The notes under the pieces: model-generated
The model's database searches: none
Told to the model about the DNA's origin: nothing
Seen by the model: only the letters and a program-made list of their open reading frames with translations
Assembly: GCA_017427165.1 (NCBI GenBank)
Contig: JAFRTK010000093.1
Location: 24,660 to 88,659, forward strand
Origin: Clostridia bacterium
GTDB lineage: Bacteria; Bacillota; Clostridia; Christensenellales; Aristaeellaceae
Reading direction: 5' to 3'
DNA: 64,000 bases
Shown here: positions 28,677 through 37,556 of the stretch, piece by piece
Layout: every line of letters begins with the position of its first letter
Numbering within the stretch: position 1 is the stretch's first letter
Position numbers and translations under genes: made by a program

Positions 28677-28785
28677 CAGAACAGAAGGAAAACGTACAGG
28701 ACAAAACACCGCTGAAAACAACCGGAAGAGGGGACATATACAGGACGGGTATGCCGTACCGCCGGATACCGGAGGAGGGACCTGC

Positions 28786-30630
28786 GTGAAGGAACAGTGG
28801 AAAAGTGAGTTTACAGCGCGCTTCAGCCGCCATGAGGATGAGCTGAAATGGCTTTATTATGATCTGTACCACAGCAACGGGCAAGCATTTGATGCCTTTA
28901 CCGATATGATGTACCGGCTGTGGGAGGAGCGGCCGGAGAAGCTGAAGGAAATGGACCGCGCCCGGGAACTGCAGCCGGGCTGGTACAGGGGCCATGACAT
29001 GACCGGCATGCTGATGTATACCAACGCGTTTGCCGGAACCCTGAAGGGCGTGAAAAAGAAGCTGAAGTACATCACCGACTGCGGGGTGAACTACCTGCAG
29101 CTGATGCCGCTGCTGGAAAGCCCAAAAGGCCGGAACGACGGCGGATACGCCGTGAGCGATTTCCGGAAGGTCCAGCCGGAGCTCGGCACGATGGAGGACC
29201 TTTCGGACCTGACGGACGCATGCCACGCGGAAGGCATCGCGGTGTGCCTGGATTTTGTGATGAACCATACCAGCGAAGACCACGAATGGGCGCGGCGCGC
29301 CCGCGCCGGCGAGAAGGAATACCAGGACCGGTACTTCTTCTTTGACGACTGGACGATCCCGAACGCGTTTGAGCAGACGGTTCCGCAGGTATTTCCCACC
29401 ACGGCGCCGGGCAATTTCAGCTGGTGCCCGGAAGCGGAAAAGATTGTGATGACCACCTTCTACCCATACCAGTGGGACCTGAATTACGCGAATCCGGTCG
29501 TTTTCAACGAAATGACGGACAACATGCTGAACCTGTGCAACCACGGGGTGGATATCATCCGCCTGGACGCGGTGCCCTATATCTGGAAGGCGCTGGGAAC
29601 CACCTGCCGGAACCTGCCCCAGGTGCATATCCTGGTGCGGATGATGCGCATGGTATGTGAGATTGTCTGCCCCGGAACCCTGCTGCTCGGCGAAGTGGTG
29701 ATGGAACCCAGCAAGGTGGCGCCGTATTTCGGAACGGTGGAGAAACCGGAGTGCCACCTGCTGTACAACGTGACGACCATGGCGACCCTGTGGCATACAG
29801 TGGCAACGAAGGACGTGCGGCTGCTGGCCCACCAGGTGCGCCAGGTGCTCCGCCTGCCCCGTGAGTATGTATTCCTGAATTACCTGCGGTGCCATGACGA
29901 CATCGGATGGGGACTGGACTACGATTTTCTCCACGGGCTTTGCCAGGAGGAGATTCCGCACAAGCGGTTCCTGAACGATTACTTTACCGGGAAATGGAAG
30001 GGGAGTCCGGCCCGGGGCGAGCTGTACAACGACGATCCGCGGCTGGGGGATGCCCGGCTGTGCGGGACGACGGCTTCCCTGTGCGGTATCGAGGCCGCCC
30101 GGGAGAGCGACGACAGGGACGCGCTGGACAAGGCGCTGAGGCTGGACGAGATGCTGCATGCCTTTATGTTCACGCTCAGCGGGGTGCCAGTATTGTACAG
30201 CGGTGATGAGATTGCCATGGAAAATGATTACAGCTACCATGATGATCCCCTGAAAGCCGATGACAGCCGGTACCTGCACCGGGGCAGCATGGACTGGGAA
30301 AAGGCAAAGAAGCGGACAAAGAAAACCACGCCGGAGGGAAAGCTTTTTGCCGCAATCCGGCAGATGGAAAAGATCCGAGCGGAACAGGCCGCATTCGATC
30401 CGAACGCGGACACATGGATCCTGGACACGTACAACAACCACGTGTTCGGAATCGGACGGTATTACCGCGGCGAACAGCTGCTGGCCCTGTTCAATTTTGC
30501 AGATGAACCCCAGAAGGTATGGCTTCGGGATGAGAAGAGCTATACGAACCTGATGACCGGGAAGGAAAGCGACGCAGGGGAAATCCGGCTGGCTGCCGGG
30601 GACTTCTGCTGGCTGCTGCACCGCTTCTGA
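28786..30630 (+). CDS. Amylosucrase-like GH13 glucosyl-transferase/hydrolase
   Basis: A 614-residue enzyme with GTG start behind GGAGGAGGG. Catalytic residues can be placed: nucleophile Asp261 in RLDAVPY, acid/base Glu303 in GEVVMEP, and Asp371 in CHDDIGW. A helical N-terminal domain (about 1-85) and the SPKGRNDGGYAV segment match the amylosucrase/sucrose hydrolase subfamily (GH13_4). A C-terminal beta domain ends the protein. No signal peptide is present. It would split sucrose or build alpha-glucan; hydrolase and transferase cannot be told apart here. It runs convergently into the next gene. Confidence 0.85.
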   Translation: MKEQWKSEFTARFSRHEDELKWLYYDLYHSNGQAFDAFTDMMYRLWEERPEKLKEMDRARELQPGWYRGHDMTGMLMYTNAFAGTLKGVKKKLKYITDCGVNYLQLMPLLESPKGRNDGGYAVSDFRKVQPELGTMEDLSDLTDACHAEGIAVCLDFVMNHTSEDHEWARRARAGEKEYQDRYFFFDDWTIPNAFEQTVPQVFPTTAPGNFSWCPEAEKIVMTTFYPYQWDLNYANPVVFNEMTDNMLNLCNHGVDIIRLDAVPYIWKALGTTCRNLPQVHILVRMMRMVCEIVCPGTLLLGEVVMEPSKVAPYFGTVEKPECHLLYNVTTMATLWHTVATKDVRLLAHQVRQVLRLPREYVFLNYLRCHDDIGWGLDYDFLHGLCQEEIPHKRFLNDYFTGKWKGSPARGELYNDDPRLGDARLCGTTASLCGIEAARESDDRDALDKALRLDEMLHAFMFTLSGVPVLYSGDEIAMENDYSYHDDPLKADDSRYLHRGSMDWEKAKKRTKKTTPEGKLFAAIRQMEKIRAEQAAFDPNADTWILDTYNNHVFGIGRYYRGEQLLALFNFADEPQKVWLRDEKSYTNLMTGKESDAGEIRLAAGDFCWLLHRF

Positions 30631-30640
30631 GCCGGGAAAG

Positions 30641-30658
30641 CCGGATTACACAATCCGG
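30641..30658. terminator. Weak bidirectional hairpin between convergent genes
   Basis: CCGGATT and AATCCGG pair around ACAC, overlapping the stop of the - strand gene. Short A/T runs flank it. Confidence 0.4.
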
Positions 30659-32415
30659 AAAAGATCATATACACCGGGATTGGCGCGGACCTCGAATACG
30701 GTTTCCGCGCCGTTTTTCATGAGCGGCGGAATCCGCATGGGGTTCCCGGTGCGGAAATCCTTGCGAAGCGGGAGCTCCAGCGCTTCCGCTTCTCCCTTTA
30801 CGTGGATGCGGACGGCACCGGGCTGGGCCTGCGAGGTGACATACGGATACAGGATGAAGGCATCATTGTCATAGGTGAAGAGGCTGACGCCGCTGCCGCA
30901 TTCCAGGTACACCCGGCGGGACGGGAACTCACTGCGGATCCGCGTGAGGACGGACTTCGGGATTTTGTACAGGTCCGGGTAGCTGTCCGGGACCGCCAGG
31001 GTCAGCATCTGCCCTTTGCCGTATGTATCCCGCAGGAGGAGGCCGAAGCTTTCCTCCGTATCCGCCACCTTGGCCAGCGCCCAGGTGGCGTTGTTCCGGA
31101 ATTCGCATACCGGAATGCCGATTTCCTCCCGGCCGCGGGGATACTCCGTCCGCGAGAAGGGGTTATTGGTTTCGATGCGGTAATTCCGGCCGCGGATCCG
31201 GCGGCCGGGGAGGCGGATGGAGGTCATCCGCTGAATACCGCGGTCCATGGTATCCTCCAGGAAGCCGCTGGTGACCAGCGCTTTGCCGCCGCCGGCGACA
31301 TATTTCTCCAGCTTGTCCACAACATCGGGATCACAGGCGGAGGAACGGGTGAGCAGGATGCTTTCCGCACCTTCCGGCCAGTAAGGCGAGCAGACAACGG
31401 GCAGGCCGCACATACCGAGGAAATCCTGGATATTATCCTCACCCTGGCTGTTGTCCGGCAGGTAGCAGACCGTGCCGACCGGACTTCCGCAGTAATCGAG
31501 CACAGCATCCAGCTTATCCAGGTGCCAGCCCAGGGCGGGAACGAGCGGGCTGTCGGTGAGCGCCTGGAAGCAGAAGAGCATCATTTCCCGCGGCTTGGAG
31601 AAGGCGGTCAGGTATGCCTGCTCCAGGTACTGGTCCATAATATGGAAGTCGAAGGGATCAAACCAGCCGCCGCCGTTGTGGCCCGGCCACATGTTCTCGA
31701 AATAGGTCATGAGCGAGAAGCTCAGGTACCGGGGAAGGTGCTGGTCTGTGGTGACGGTATCCCGGGCCTCCGTACCGGTATAGACCTGATCGAAAAGCTT
31801 TCGCTGGGCGGCGGGATTATATCCGGTTTCCTGGTAGCTCTCCGCCCAGTTCGGATACTTGATGGTGATCCGGCAGGCGGGGTTGGCCTTTTTCGACGGG
31901 GCGATCACATCCTCACGGCTGACCTTTTCCATCAGGCTGAGGCGGTAGGCCTGCCAGCTCCCGTCCGTGATTCCGTGGGCAGCATTGTACGCGTCCCGCC
32001 CGGCGCGGCAGGCGTCACAGGTGCAGTTGGTAAAGAAAAAGTCATCGATGATGAACTCATCGAACAGCTTTCCGGTATATTCGCTGGCCTTCCGCAGGAT
32101 AGCCAGCATTTTCGGATCGTTATAGCAGAAGGTATCGAACAGGCGCTGCTTCGGCTCATCGCCTTCCGGGGTGGGAACGGTGGTGGTCAGGCCGCCGGCC
32201 ACTTCGATCCCGTGCTTTTCAAACAGGCGGCGGCAGAGGGAAACCTGTTCCTCCGACGCCATGGTTCCGCCGCGGAAAGGCTCCAGGTATACCTTGTCCG
32301 GGCGCATGTACTTTTCAAAGAAGCGGATATCGTTTTCCAGCTTTTCGGCGGCTGCACGGGCTGTGCCCTGGGCAACAAAATAGTAAACGAGCTTGAAATT
32401 CCGGTAATTGCCCAT
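30646..32415 (-). CDS. Uncharacterised TIM-barrel-like protein, putative glycosidase
   Basis: A 589-residue cytoplasmic protein I do not recognise. Residues about 1-330 look like a TIM barrel (YLEPFRGG, FDEFIIDDFFFTNC). A Cys-rich site CTCDACR lies near residue 130. About 330-430 resembles a flavodoxin/glutamine-amidotransferase-like domain (GLPVVCSPYWPEG), followed by a beta-rich C-terminus. This three-part plan recalls GH42-like glycosidases. Its promoter carries a LacI-type operator, which supports a sugar role. The ATG follows GGGAGG. Function remains open. Confidence 0.6.
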   Translation of the reverse strand: MGNYRNFKLVYYFVAQGTARAAAEKLENDIRFFEKYMRPDKVYLEPFRGGTMASEEQVSLCRRLFEKHGIEVAGGLTTTVPTPEGDEPKQRLFDTFCYNDPKMLAILRKASEYTGKLFDEFIIDDFFFTNCTCDACRAGRDAYNAAHGITDGSWQAYRLSLMEKVSREDVIAPSKKANPACRITIKYPNWAESYQETGYNPAAQRKLFDQVYTGTEARDTVTTDQHLPRYLSFSLMTYFENMWPGHNGGGWFDPFDFHIMDQYLEQAYLTAFSKPREMMLFCFQALTDSPLVPALGWHLDKLDAVLDYCGSPVGTVCYLPDNSQGEDNIQDFLGMCGLPVVCSPYWPEGAESILLTRSSACDPDVVDKLEKYVAGGGKALVTSGFLEDTMDRGIQRMTSIRLPGRRIRGRNYRIETNNPFSRTEYPRGREEIGIPVCEFRNNATWALAKVADTEESFGLLLRDTYGKGQMLTLAVPDSYPDLYKIPKSVLTRIRSEFPSRRVYLECGSGVSLFTYDNDAFILYPYVTSQAQPGAVRIHVKGEAEALELPLRKDFRTGNPMRIPPLMKNGAETVFEVRANPGVYDLFRIV

Positions 32416-32442
32416 TGAAATCCCTCCCGGCTGTGAAGTTGT

Positions 32443-32454
32443 GCAAACGTTTCC
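32443..32454. promoter_or_regulatory. LacI-family operator-like site
   Basis: GCAAACGTTTCC has an eight-base perfect core AAACGTTT with central CG, as LacI/CcpA-type repressors bind. It sits just downstream of the -10 box of the - strand promoter, where a repressor would block elongation. Confidence 0.6.
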
Positions 32455-32462
32455 CTGACCGC

Positions 32463-32491
32463 ATTATAACGGGTTTTTCCCGAATGCACAA
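32463..32491 (-). promoter_or_regulatory. Promoter of the TIM-barrel-like gene
   Basis: TTGTGC (32486-32491) and perfect TATAAT (32463-32468) on the - strand, 17 bases apart. Confidence 0.65.
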
Positions 32492-32556
32492 GCCGGGGAT
32501 TTTATCCGGACGCCGGGCTTTCTATGGGGATGACTGCGCAAACGGAAAAATCGTTA

Positions 32557-32586
32557 TTGACAAAACCGGGAGGAATCCTGTATGAT
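32557..32586 (+). promoter_or_regulatory. Promoter of the helD operon
   Basis: TTGACA (32557) and TATGAT (32581) are 18 bases apart, about 98 bases before the ATG, leaving a structured leader. Confidence 0.75.
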
Positions 32587-32608
32587 GCTCATCCACACGC
32601 TTGCAAGA

Positions 32609-32655
32609 ATGAATCTGTAAGCCTCTGCGAGAATTGAATAAATGGCAGGGGCTTA
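32609..32655 (+). promoter_or_regulatory. Structured leader of helD with minimal reading frame
   Basis: ATG AAT CTG TAA (32609-32620) is a three-codon frame whose stop lies on the 5' arm of an 11-pair hairpin: TAAGCCTCTGC (32618) with GCAGGGGCTTA (32645), one G-U pair, 16-base loop. A T-rich tail follows. The fold resembles an attenuator. No ribosome site is seen before the tiny frame. Confidence 0.45.
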
Positions 32656-32683
32656 TTTCTGTTCCCCGCAGGAAGGAAAGCAT

Positions 32684-34921
32684 ATGCAGCAGACAAAACT
32701 GCCGGAGCATCCGGCAGCGCAGGAGGAGTATCTGCATCTCCAGCAGGTACGCGACGCAATTGAACGGGAAATCAGCGAGGTGGAGGCCCTGACCGGGGCC
32801 AAAGCCGGCGTGGTGATGGACGTCCGGATGAAAGAGGACCCGGACCAGCAGGAAGAGGTCACCATGCAGCTGTTCCAGGGCCAGCTGGACCGGCTCCGGC
32901 AGCTGAACATGGCGCGCGGGCAGGCGTATTTTGCCCGACTGGATTTTATTCCCGAAGGCAGCGGGGCTGAAACCTGGTACCTGGGACGGTGGGGCGTGCT
33001 GAATCCGGTGACACTGGATCCGGTGGTGGTGGACTGGCGGTCACCGGCGGCCAACCTGTATTACTCCGGGCAGGTCGGCCCGATGGACTACGAAGCCCCG
33101 GACGGCCGGATCTGCGGCGAGCTGACGCTGAAACGGATGCTGACCGTACGAGACCGGGAGCTGGAAGGGCTGTTTGACAGCGGCATCGTTTCCCAGGAGG
33201 CTTACCTGCAGGGAGTGCTCGGCAGTATTTCCTCGGACCGGCTCCGGGATATCGTAACCACCATCCAGGCGGAGCAGAACGTGGTGATCCGGTATCCGCT
33301 GTCCGACAACCTGCTGGTGCAGGGAGCCGCCGGGAGCGGGAAAACCACGATCGCGCTGCACCGGATTGCCTACCTGCTGTATTCCTTCCGGGAGAACCTG
33401 AAGCCGGAGAACATGATGATCCTGGCGCCCAACCCGCTGTTCCTTTCCTATATTTCCCAGGTACTACCGGACCTCGGCGTGGAACGCGTGGTCCAGACCA
33501 CCTTTGAAGGATGGTGCCGGGAAGGCATGGGTAAACGGATGCCCGCCGTGAACCGGGAAGGCCGCCTGGAGAAGAACCTGCGGTCCACCGCGGAGGAACG
33601 GGAACGCACCGGACGGCAGATCCGCCGGAAGGGCTCCCTGCGGATGCTGGAACAGCTGACGGAATACCTGGACAGGCTGCAGTACAGTGTGATCCCGGAG
33701 GGCGGGTTCCGGATGGCAGGCGTGACGCTGATGGAGCGGGCGGAGCTGGAGGATGTCTTCCTGAAGCAATTCCGGCATTATCCCCTGGAGGTCCGGCTCG
33801 GCGAGCTGAAGAAGATCGTCCGGAAACGGGTCCAGTCCGCGGTATCCATGCTGAAGGAACGCTATACCGATATGGCGGAACAGCAGGTAGGCCGGCTCCG
33901 GTCCGCCATGCGGGACGGCCCGGAACGGCAGAAACGGATCCGGGATGTTTACGCGGTCAGGGACCTGCGGTACCGGCAGATCGATGAGCGGGCGGAAACC
34001 TATATGGCCGGATACCGGGGCAAATTTCCGGCGCTGGACGTCATGAGCGTATATGTGGATTTCCTGCATGCCTCCGGGGAGGATGAACTGATCCCGGAGG
34101 AGGGCGGTGTACGGCAGGAGGACCTGCCGCTGCTGGCGGTGATCTGCCGGACTGTGTTCGGACTGAAAACCAAACCCATGCGGCATATTGTGATCGATGA
34201 ATGCCAGGACTTCTCCCCGCTGCAGATTGAGCTGCTGCGGCAGGCAAACCCCGCGGCGACATTCACCCTGGTCGGGGATCTGTACCAGGGGATCCGCGCC
34301 GATGAAGGCATCCGGGGATGGGACGAATGGACCGGGCCGGTTTTCCACGGAAAAGCGGAGCTGACGCAGCTGACGGTCAGCTACCGTAATACAGTGGAGA
34401 TTATGAACCTGGCCCAGCTTGTTGCCGGGCGGTATCCGATCCCGGGAATCCGGGGAACGCGGCCGGTGCTGCGGCACGGGGACATACCGGTGATTACGGA
34501 AGCCGGCAACGAGAAGGAACGCCTCGCAATGATCCGGGAACAGGCGAAAGCCTGGAAAAGGGAAGGATTCCACAGTATCGCGCTGATTGAGAAGACGGCG
34601 GAACAGGCAAAGAAGTTGTACAAGGCCATCGGCACGGAGCTGGGCGCAAAGCTGCTGACGGAGAACGACCGCGAATACCACGGCGGGGTGATGGTCCTGA
34701 GCGCCGGGATGGTGAAGGGAATGGAGTTCGACTGCGTGGGCATCTGCGACGCGTCCGCCGCGAACTTCCCCGAGGATGAATGGATCAGCCGGATCCTGTA
34801 TGTGATGATGACCCGTCCGCTGCACCGGCTGCATATCTGGCACCGCGGGGCCATTACCCCGCTGCTGGCGGAAACGGCCGGAGAACCGGTGCAGGAATCC
34901 GGGCCTCGCCTGAAGAATTAA
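32684..34921 (+). CDS. helD: HelD-like RNA polymerase recycling ATPase (superfamily 1)
   Basis: A 745-residue UvrD-like ATPase that removes stalled RNA polymerase from DNA. A coiled N-terminal arm (about 1-100) and the YLGRWGVLN and DWRSPAANLYYS segments are typical of HelD. Walker A GAAGSGKTTIALHR lies near 214-227, a long helical insertion covers about 290-440, and Walker B appears as DECQDFSPLQ. The ATG at 32684 follows GGAAGGAAAG; an in-frame codon at 32642 is inside the leader hairpin. It starts a three-gene unit. Confidence 0.9.
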   Translation: MQQTKLPEHPAAQEEYLHLQQVRDAIEREISEVEALTGAKAGVVMDVRMKEDPDQQEEVTMQLFQGQLDRLRQLNMARGQAYFARLDFIPEGSGAETWYLGRWGVLNPVTLDPVVVDWRSPAANLYYSGQVGPMDYEAPDGRICGELTLKRMLTVRDRELEGLFDSGIVSQEAYLQGVLGSISSDRLRDIVTTIQAEQNVVIRYPLSDNLLVQGAAGSGKTTIALHRIAYLLYSFRENLKPENMMILAPNPLFLSYISQVLPDLGVERVVQTTFEGWCREGMGKRMPAVNREGRLEKNLRSTAEERERTGRQIRRKGSLRMLEQLTEYLDRLQYSVIPEGGFRMAGVTLMERAELEDVFLKQFRHYPLEVRLGELKKIVRKRVQSAVSMLKERYTDMAEQQVGRLRSAMRDGPERQKRIRDVYAVRDLRYRQIDERAETYMAGYRGKFPALDVMSVYVDFLHASGEDELIPEEGGVRQEDLPLLAVICRTVFGLKTKPMRHIVIDECQDFSPLQIELLRQANPAATFTLVGDLYQGIRADEGIRGWDEWTGPVFHGKAELTQLTVSYRNTVEIMNLAQLVAGRYPIPGIRGTRPVLRHGDIPVITEAGNEKERLAMIREQAKAWKREGFHSIALIEKTAEQAKKLYKAIGTELGAKLLTENDREYHGGVMVLSAGMVKGMEFDCVGICDASAANFPEDEWISRILYVMMTRPLHRLHIWHRGAITPLLAETAGEPVQESGPRLKN

Positions 34922-34959
34922 CCGGAAACAGATCACCGGAGGGAAAGGAGGGAGCAGGC

Positions 34960-35667
34960 ATGCGAAAGGCAGCGGCAGTCATTCTCGCACTGCTGATCCT
35001 GCTGGCGCATTCCGCGTCCGCGGAAAAAATCCGGCTTGGAAAGACGAACTGCCTGCTCCAGCCGGCGGCGGAGGAGGATACCGGAAAACGGTATGTCCTG
35101 TTTGCCGGCTCTGGGGATTACTTTTTTGCGATCCGGAAATGCGCGGATATCACGGCAAAAGACGGGATGCTCCTGATTCCGCAGGGAGACAGCCAGTATG
35201 TGCTGAACTCCCGGGCCAGCGATGAGGTGATCCGGGACATCCGCCCGCAGCTGCTGGAGTGGGCGGAGGAAGGATTTGAGATGATCCTGGTGGGCTATTC
35301 CTCCGGCGGATATCCGGCCGTTGAACTGGCCCGGGAACTGGCGGAGGAAGGATATGCCGGAAAGCTGTTTGTCCTGGACGGGGCCAACCGGGCATATAAA
35401 AGCGTATACTACAATGCGGATTTTTACCGGGAATACCTGACGGCATGGGACGTGACCATCTGCGCATCCGCCGGGAACTCATTCCGGATTGCCGTCAATA
35501 CCCGCGCGCTGGGGGAAGCGCTGCGGAATGATGAGAACGTGACCTATCTCCAGTACAATATGGGCCATAATGATATGAAAGCCCTGTACGGATACGTATT
35601 TGGCGGGCTGGAGATGCCGGATCCGGAGGAGATCAACGACCTGTACGGCCGGAAAGCGGGGAAATGA
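34960..35667 (+). CDS. Secreted alpha/beta hydrolase-like protein
   Basis: A 235-residue protein with signal peptide (cleavage after SASA, residue 21). The nucleophile elbow is GYSSG with Ser114, and NMGHND near the C-terminus can supply the His. The core is a small alpha/beta hydrolase, probably an esterase or lipase with unknown substrate. The ATG follows AAAGGAGGG, 38 bases after helD, so it is probably in the helD transcript. Confidence 0.7.
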   Translation: MRKAAAVILALLILLAHSASAEKIRLGKTNCLLQPAAEEDTGKRYVLFAGSGDYFFAIRKCADITAKDGMLLIPQGDSQYVLNSRASDEVIRDIRPQLLEWAEEGFEMILVGYSSGGYPAVELARELAEEGYAGKLFVLDGANRAYKSVYYNADFYREYLTAWDVTICASAGNSFRIAVNTRALGEALRNDENVTYLQYNMGHNDMKALYGYVFGGLEMPDPEEINDLYGRKAGK

Positions 35668-35670
35668 GCC

Positions 35671-35877
35671 ATGAGGAAGAACCGGGAACCGCACTGGATC
35701 CGGCATACCCATCTGTTTGGCCCGGATGAATATGAATGCTCCTGCTGCGGGGCAGTATTCGCGCAGAAGTACCCGGCATGCCCAAATTGCGGAATCAGTC
35801 CGGGACCGGAAAAGGAAGAGCCGGACTGGGTGGAGGAAGCGGAAGAGCTGGACTGGCTTCTGGATGATGACGACTGA
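35671..35877 (+). CDS. Small zinc-ribbon protein with acidic tail
   Basis: A 68-residue protein starting three bases after the hydrolase stop. Cys23/Cys26 and Cys37/Cys40 form a rubredoxin-like zinc ribbon. The last 20 residues are very acidic and end in four Asp. It could bind nucleic-acid-associated or other basic proteins; the role is unknown. No other frame fits this stretch better. Confidence 0.7.
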   Translation: MRKNREPHWIRHTHLFGPDEYECSCCGAVFAQKYPACPNCGISPGPEKEEPDWVEEAEELDWLLDDDD

Positions 35878-35936
35878 GGCCGCGAATCCGGAAGGAAAGT
35901 ACTCTGCACATAACCTGTACACAGTGTGTCTTCTGC

Positions 35937-35965
35937 TTGACAGGGTATAACCACAATCTTATAAT
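35937..35965 (+). promoter_or_regulatory. Consensus sigma-A promoter of xylB-nrdR
   Basis: Perfect TTGACA (35937) and perfect TATAAT (35960) with a 17-base spacer, 50 bases before xylB. Confidence 0.92.
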
Positions 35966-36014
35966 TAAGTTTACAGCGAACTACTATATTTTGTGGACAG
36001 AGGGGTAAAAGGAC

Positions 36015-37541
36015 ATGAAATATCTGCTTGGTATTGACCTGGGAACATCCGGTACAAAGACGGTTCTGTTTGACCAGAACGGCAAGGGCATCTGCTCCGC
36101 GACGGTGGAATACCCGATGTACCAGCCGCAGAACGGCTGGGCGGAACAGGATCCCAAGGACTGGTACAACGCGGCGGTCAGCACCATCCGCACCGTGCTC
36201 GAGAAGAGCGGCGTGGACAAGAAGGATGTTGTTTCCCTGGGCATCAGCGGCCAGATGCACGGCCTGGTCATGCTGGATGAAAAGGATGAGGTGATCCGCC
36301 CCTCCATTATCTGGTGCGACCAGCGGACCGCGAAGGAATGCGAAGAGATCACCGCGAAGGTGGGCTATGACAACCTGATCCGCATTACCGCAAACCCCGC
36401 GCTGCCGGGATTCACCCTGAGCAAGCTGATCTGGGTGCGCAACCATGAACCGGAAAACTACGCCAAGTGCAAGCATGTGCTGCTGCCGAAGGACTACGTC
36501 CGCTTTATGCTGACCGGCGATTTCGCCACCGAAGTTTCCGACGCCAGCGGCATGCAGATGCTGGACGTTCCGAACCGCTGCTGGAGCGATGAGCTGCTCG
36601 GCATCCTGGATATCGACAAGAGCATGCTGGCCAAGGTCTATGAAAGCTGCGAAGTGACCGGCCATATCTCCGCGAAGGCCGCGGAGCTGACCGGACTGAG
36701 CGAGGATACGCTGGTCGTCGGCGGCGCCGGCGACAACGCAGCGGCAGCCGTGGGCACCGGTGTGGTAGAGGACGGCAAGGCCTTTACCACCATCGGAACG
36801 AGCGGCGTGGTGTTCGCACATACCGACAAGCTGGCGATCGACCCCAAGGGCCGGGTGCACACCTTCTGCTGCGCTGTTCCCGGCGCATGGCATGTGATGG
36901 GCGTGACCCAGGCGGCCGGCCTGAGCCTGAAGTGGTTCCGCGACAACTTCTGCGCGGCGGAAAAGACCACCGCGGAAGCCATGGGCGTGGACACCTACGA
37001 GCTGACCAACCAGGAAGCGGCCCAGAGCCCCATCGGCGCAAACAAGCTGATCTACGCGCCCTACCTGATGGGCGAGCGGACCCCGCACCTGGACAGCGAC
37101 TGCCGCGGCATCTTCTTCGGCCTGAGCGCGATGCACCAGCGGCGTGACCTGCTGCGTGCCGTGATGGAAGGTGTGACCTACAGCCTGAACGACTGCCTGG
37201 GCGTGCTGGCGGGCATGGGCGTTGCCCCTGAAACCATGCTGGCCTGCGGCGGCGGCGGAAAGAGCCCCCTGTGGCGGCAGATGCTGGCCGACGTGATGAA
37301 CTGCCCCGTGGCCACGACCGTGAATACCGAAGGCCCGGCGCTGGGCGTCGCCATCCTGGCGGGCGTCGGCGCGGGACTGTACGGCAGTGTACAGGAAGCC
37401 TGCCGGGCGATGATCCACGTGAATCCGGCCCAGGAACCCATTGCGGAGAACGTTCCGAAGTATGCCAAGGTATACGAAGTATTCAAGAAGCTCTACACTG
37501 CCAACAAGGAACTGTACAAAGACCTGGCCGAACTCGGCTGA
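36015..37541 (+). CDS. xylB: Xylulokinase
   Basis: Phosphorylates D-xylulose to xylulose 5-phosphate, feeding the pentose phosphate pathway. The 508-residue FGGY-family protein shows phosphate loop GIDLGTSGTKT at 6-16, the xylulokinase motif GQMHG near 78, and the second phosphate-binding motif IGTSGV. Length is typical. It has a perfect consensus promoter and AAAAGGA before the ATG. No xylA is adjacent. nrdR follows after 15 bases in the same transcript. Confidence 0.93.
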   Translation: MKYLLGIDLGTSGTKTVLFDQNGKGICSATVEYPMYQPQNGWAEQDPKDWYNAAVSTIRTVLEKSGVDKKDVVSLGISGQMHGLVMLDEKDEVIRPSIIWCDQRTAKECEEITAKVGYDNLIRITANPALPGFTLSKLIWVRNHEPENYAKCKHVLLPKDYVRFMLTGDFATEVSDASGMQMLDVPNRCWSDELLGILDIDKSMLAKVYESCEVTGHISAKAAELTGLSEDTLVVGGAGDNAAAAVGTGVVEDGKAFTTIGTSGVVFAHTDKLAIDPKGRVHTFCCAVPGAWHVMGVTQAAGLSLKWFRDNFCAAEKTTAEAMGVDTYELTNQEAAQSPIGANKLIYAPYLMGERTPHLDSDCRGIFFGLSAMHQRRDLLRAVMEGVTYSLNDCLGVLAGMGVAPETMLACGGGGKSPLWRQMLADVMNCPVATTVNTEGPALGVAILAGVGAGLYGSVQEACRAMIHVNPAQEPIAENVPKYAKVYEVFKKLYTANKELYKDLAELG

Positions 37542-37556
37542 TCGGAGGAATAGGCG

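Noticed and set aside
35878-36014. XylR-type operator before xylB
   Set aside because: No long inverted repeat overlaps the perfect promoter; only short partial dyads are seen.
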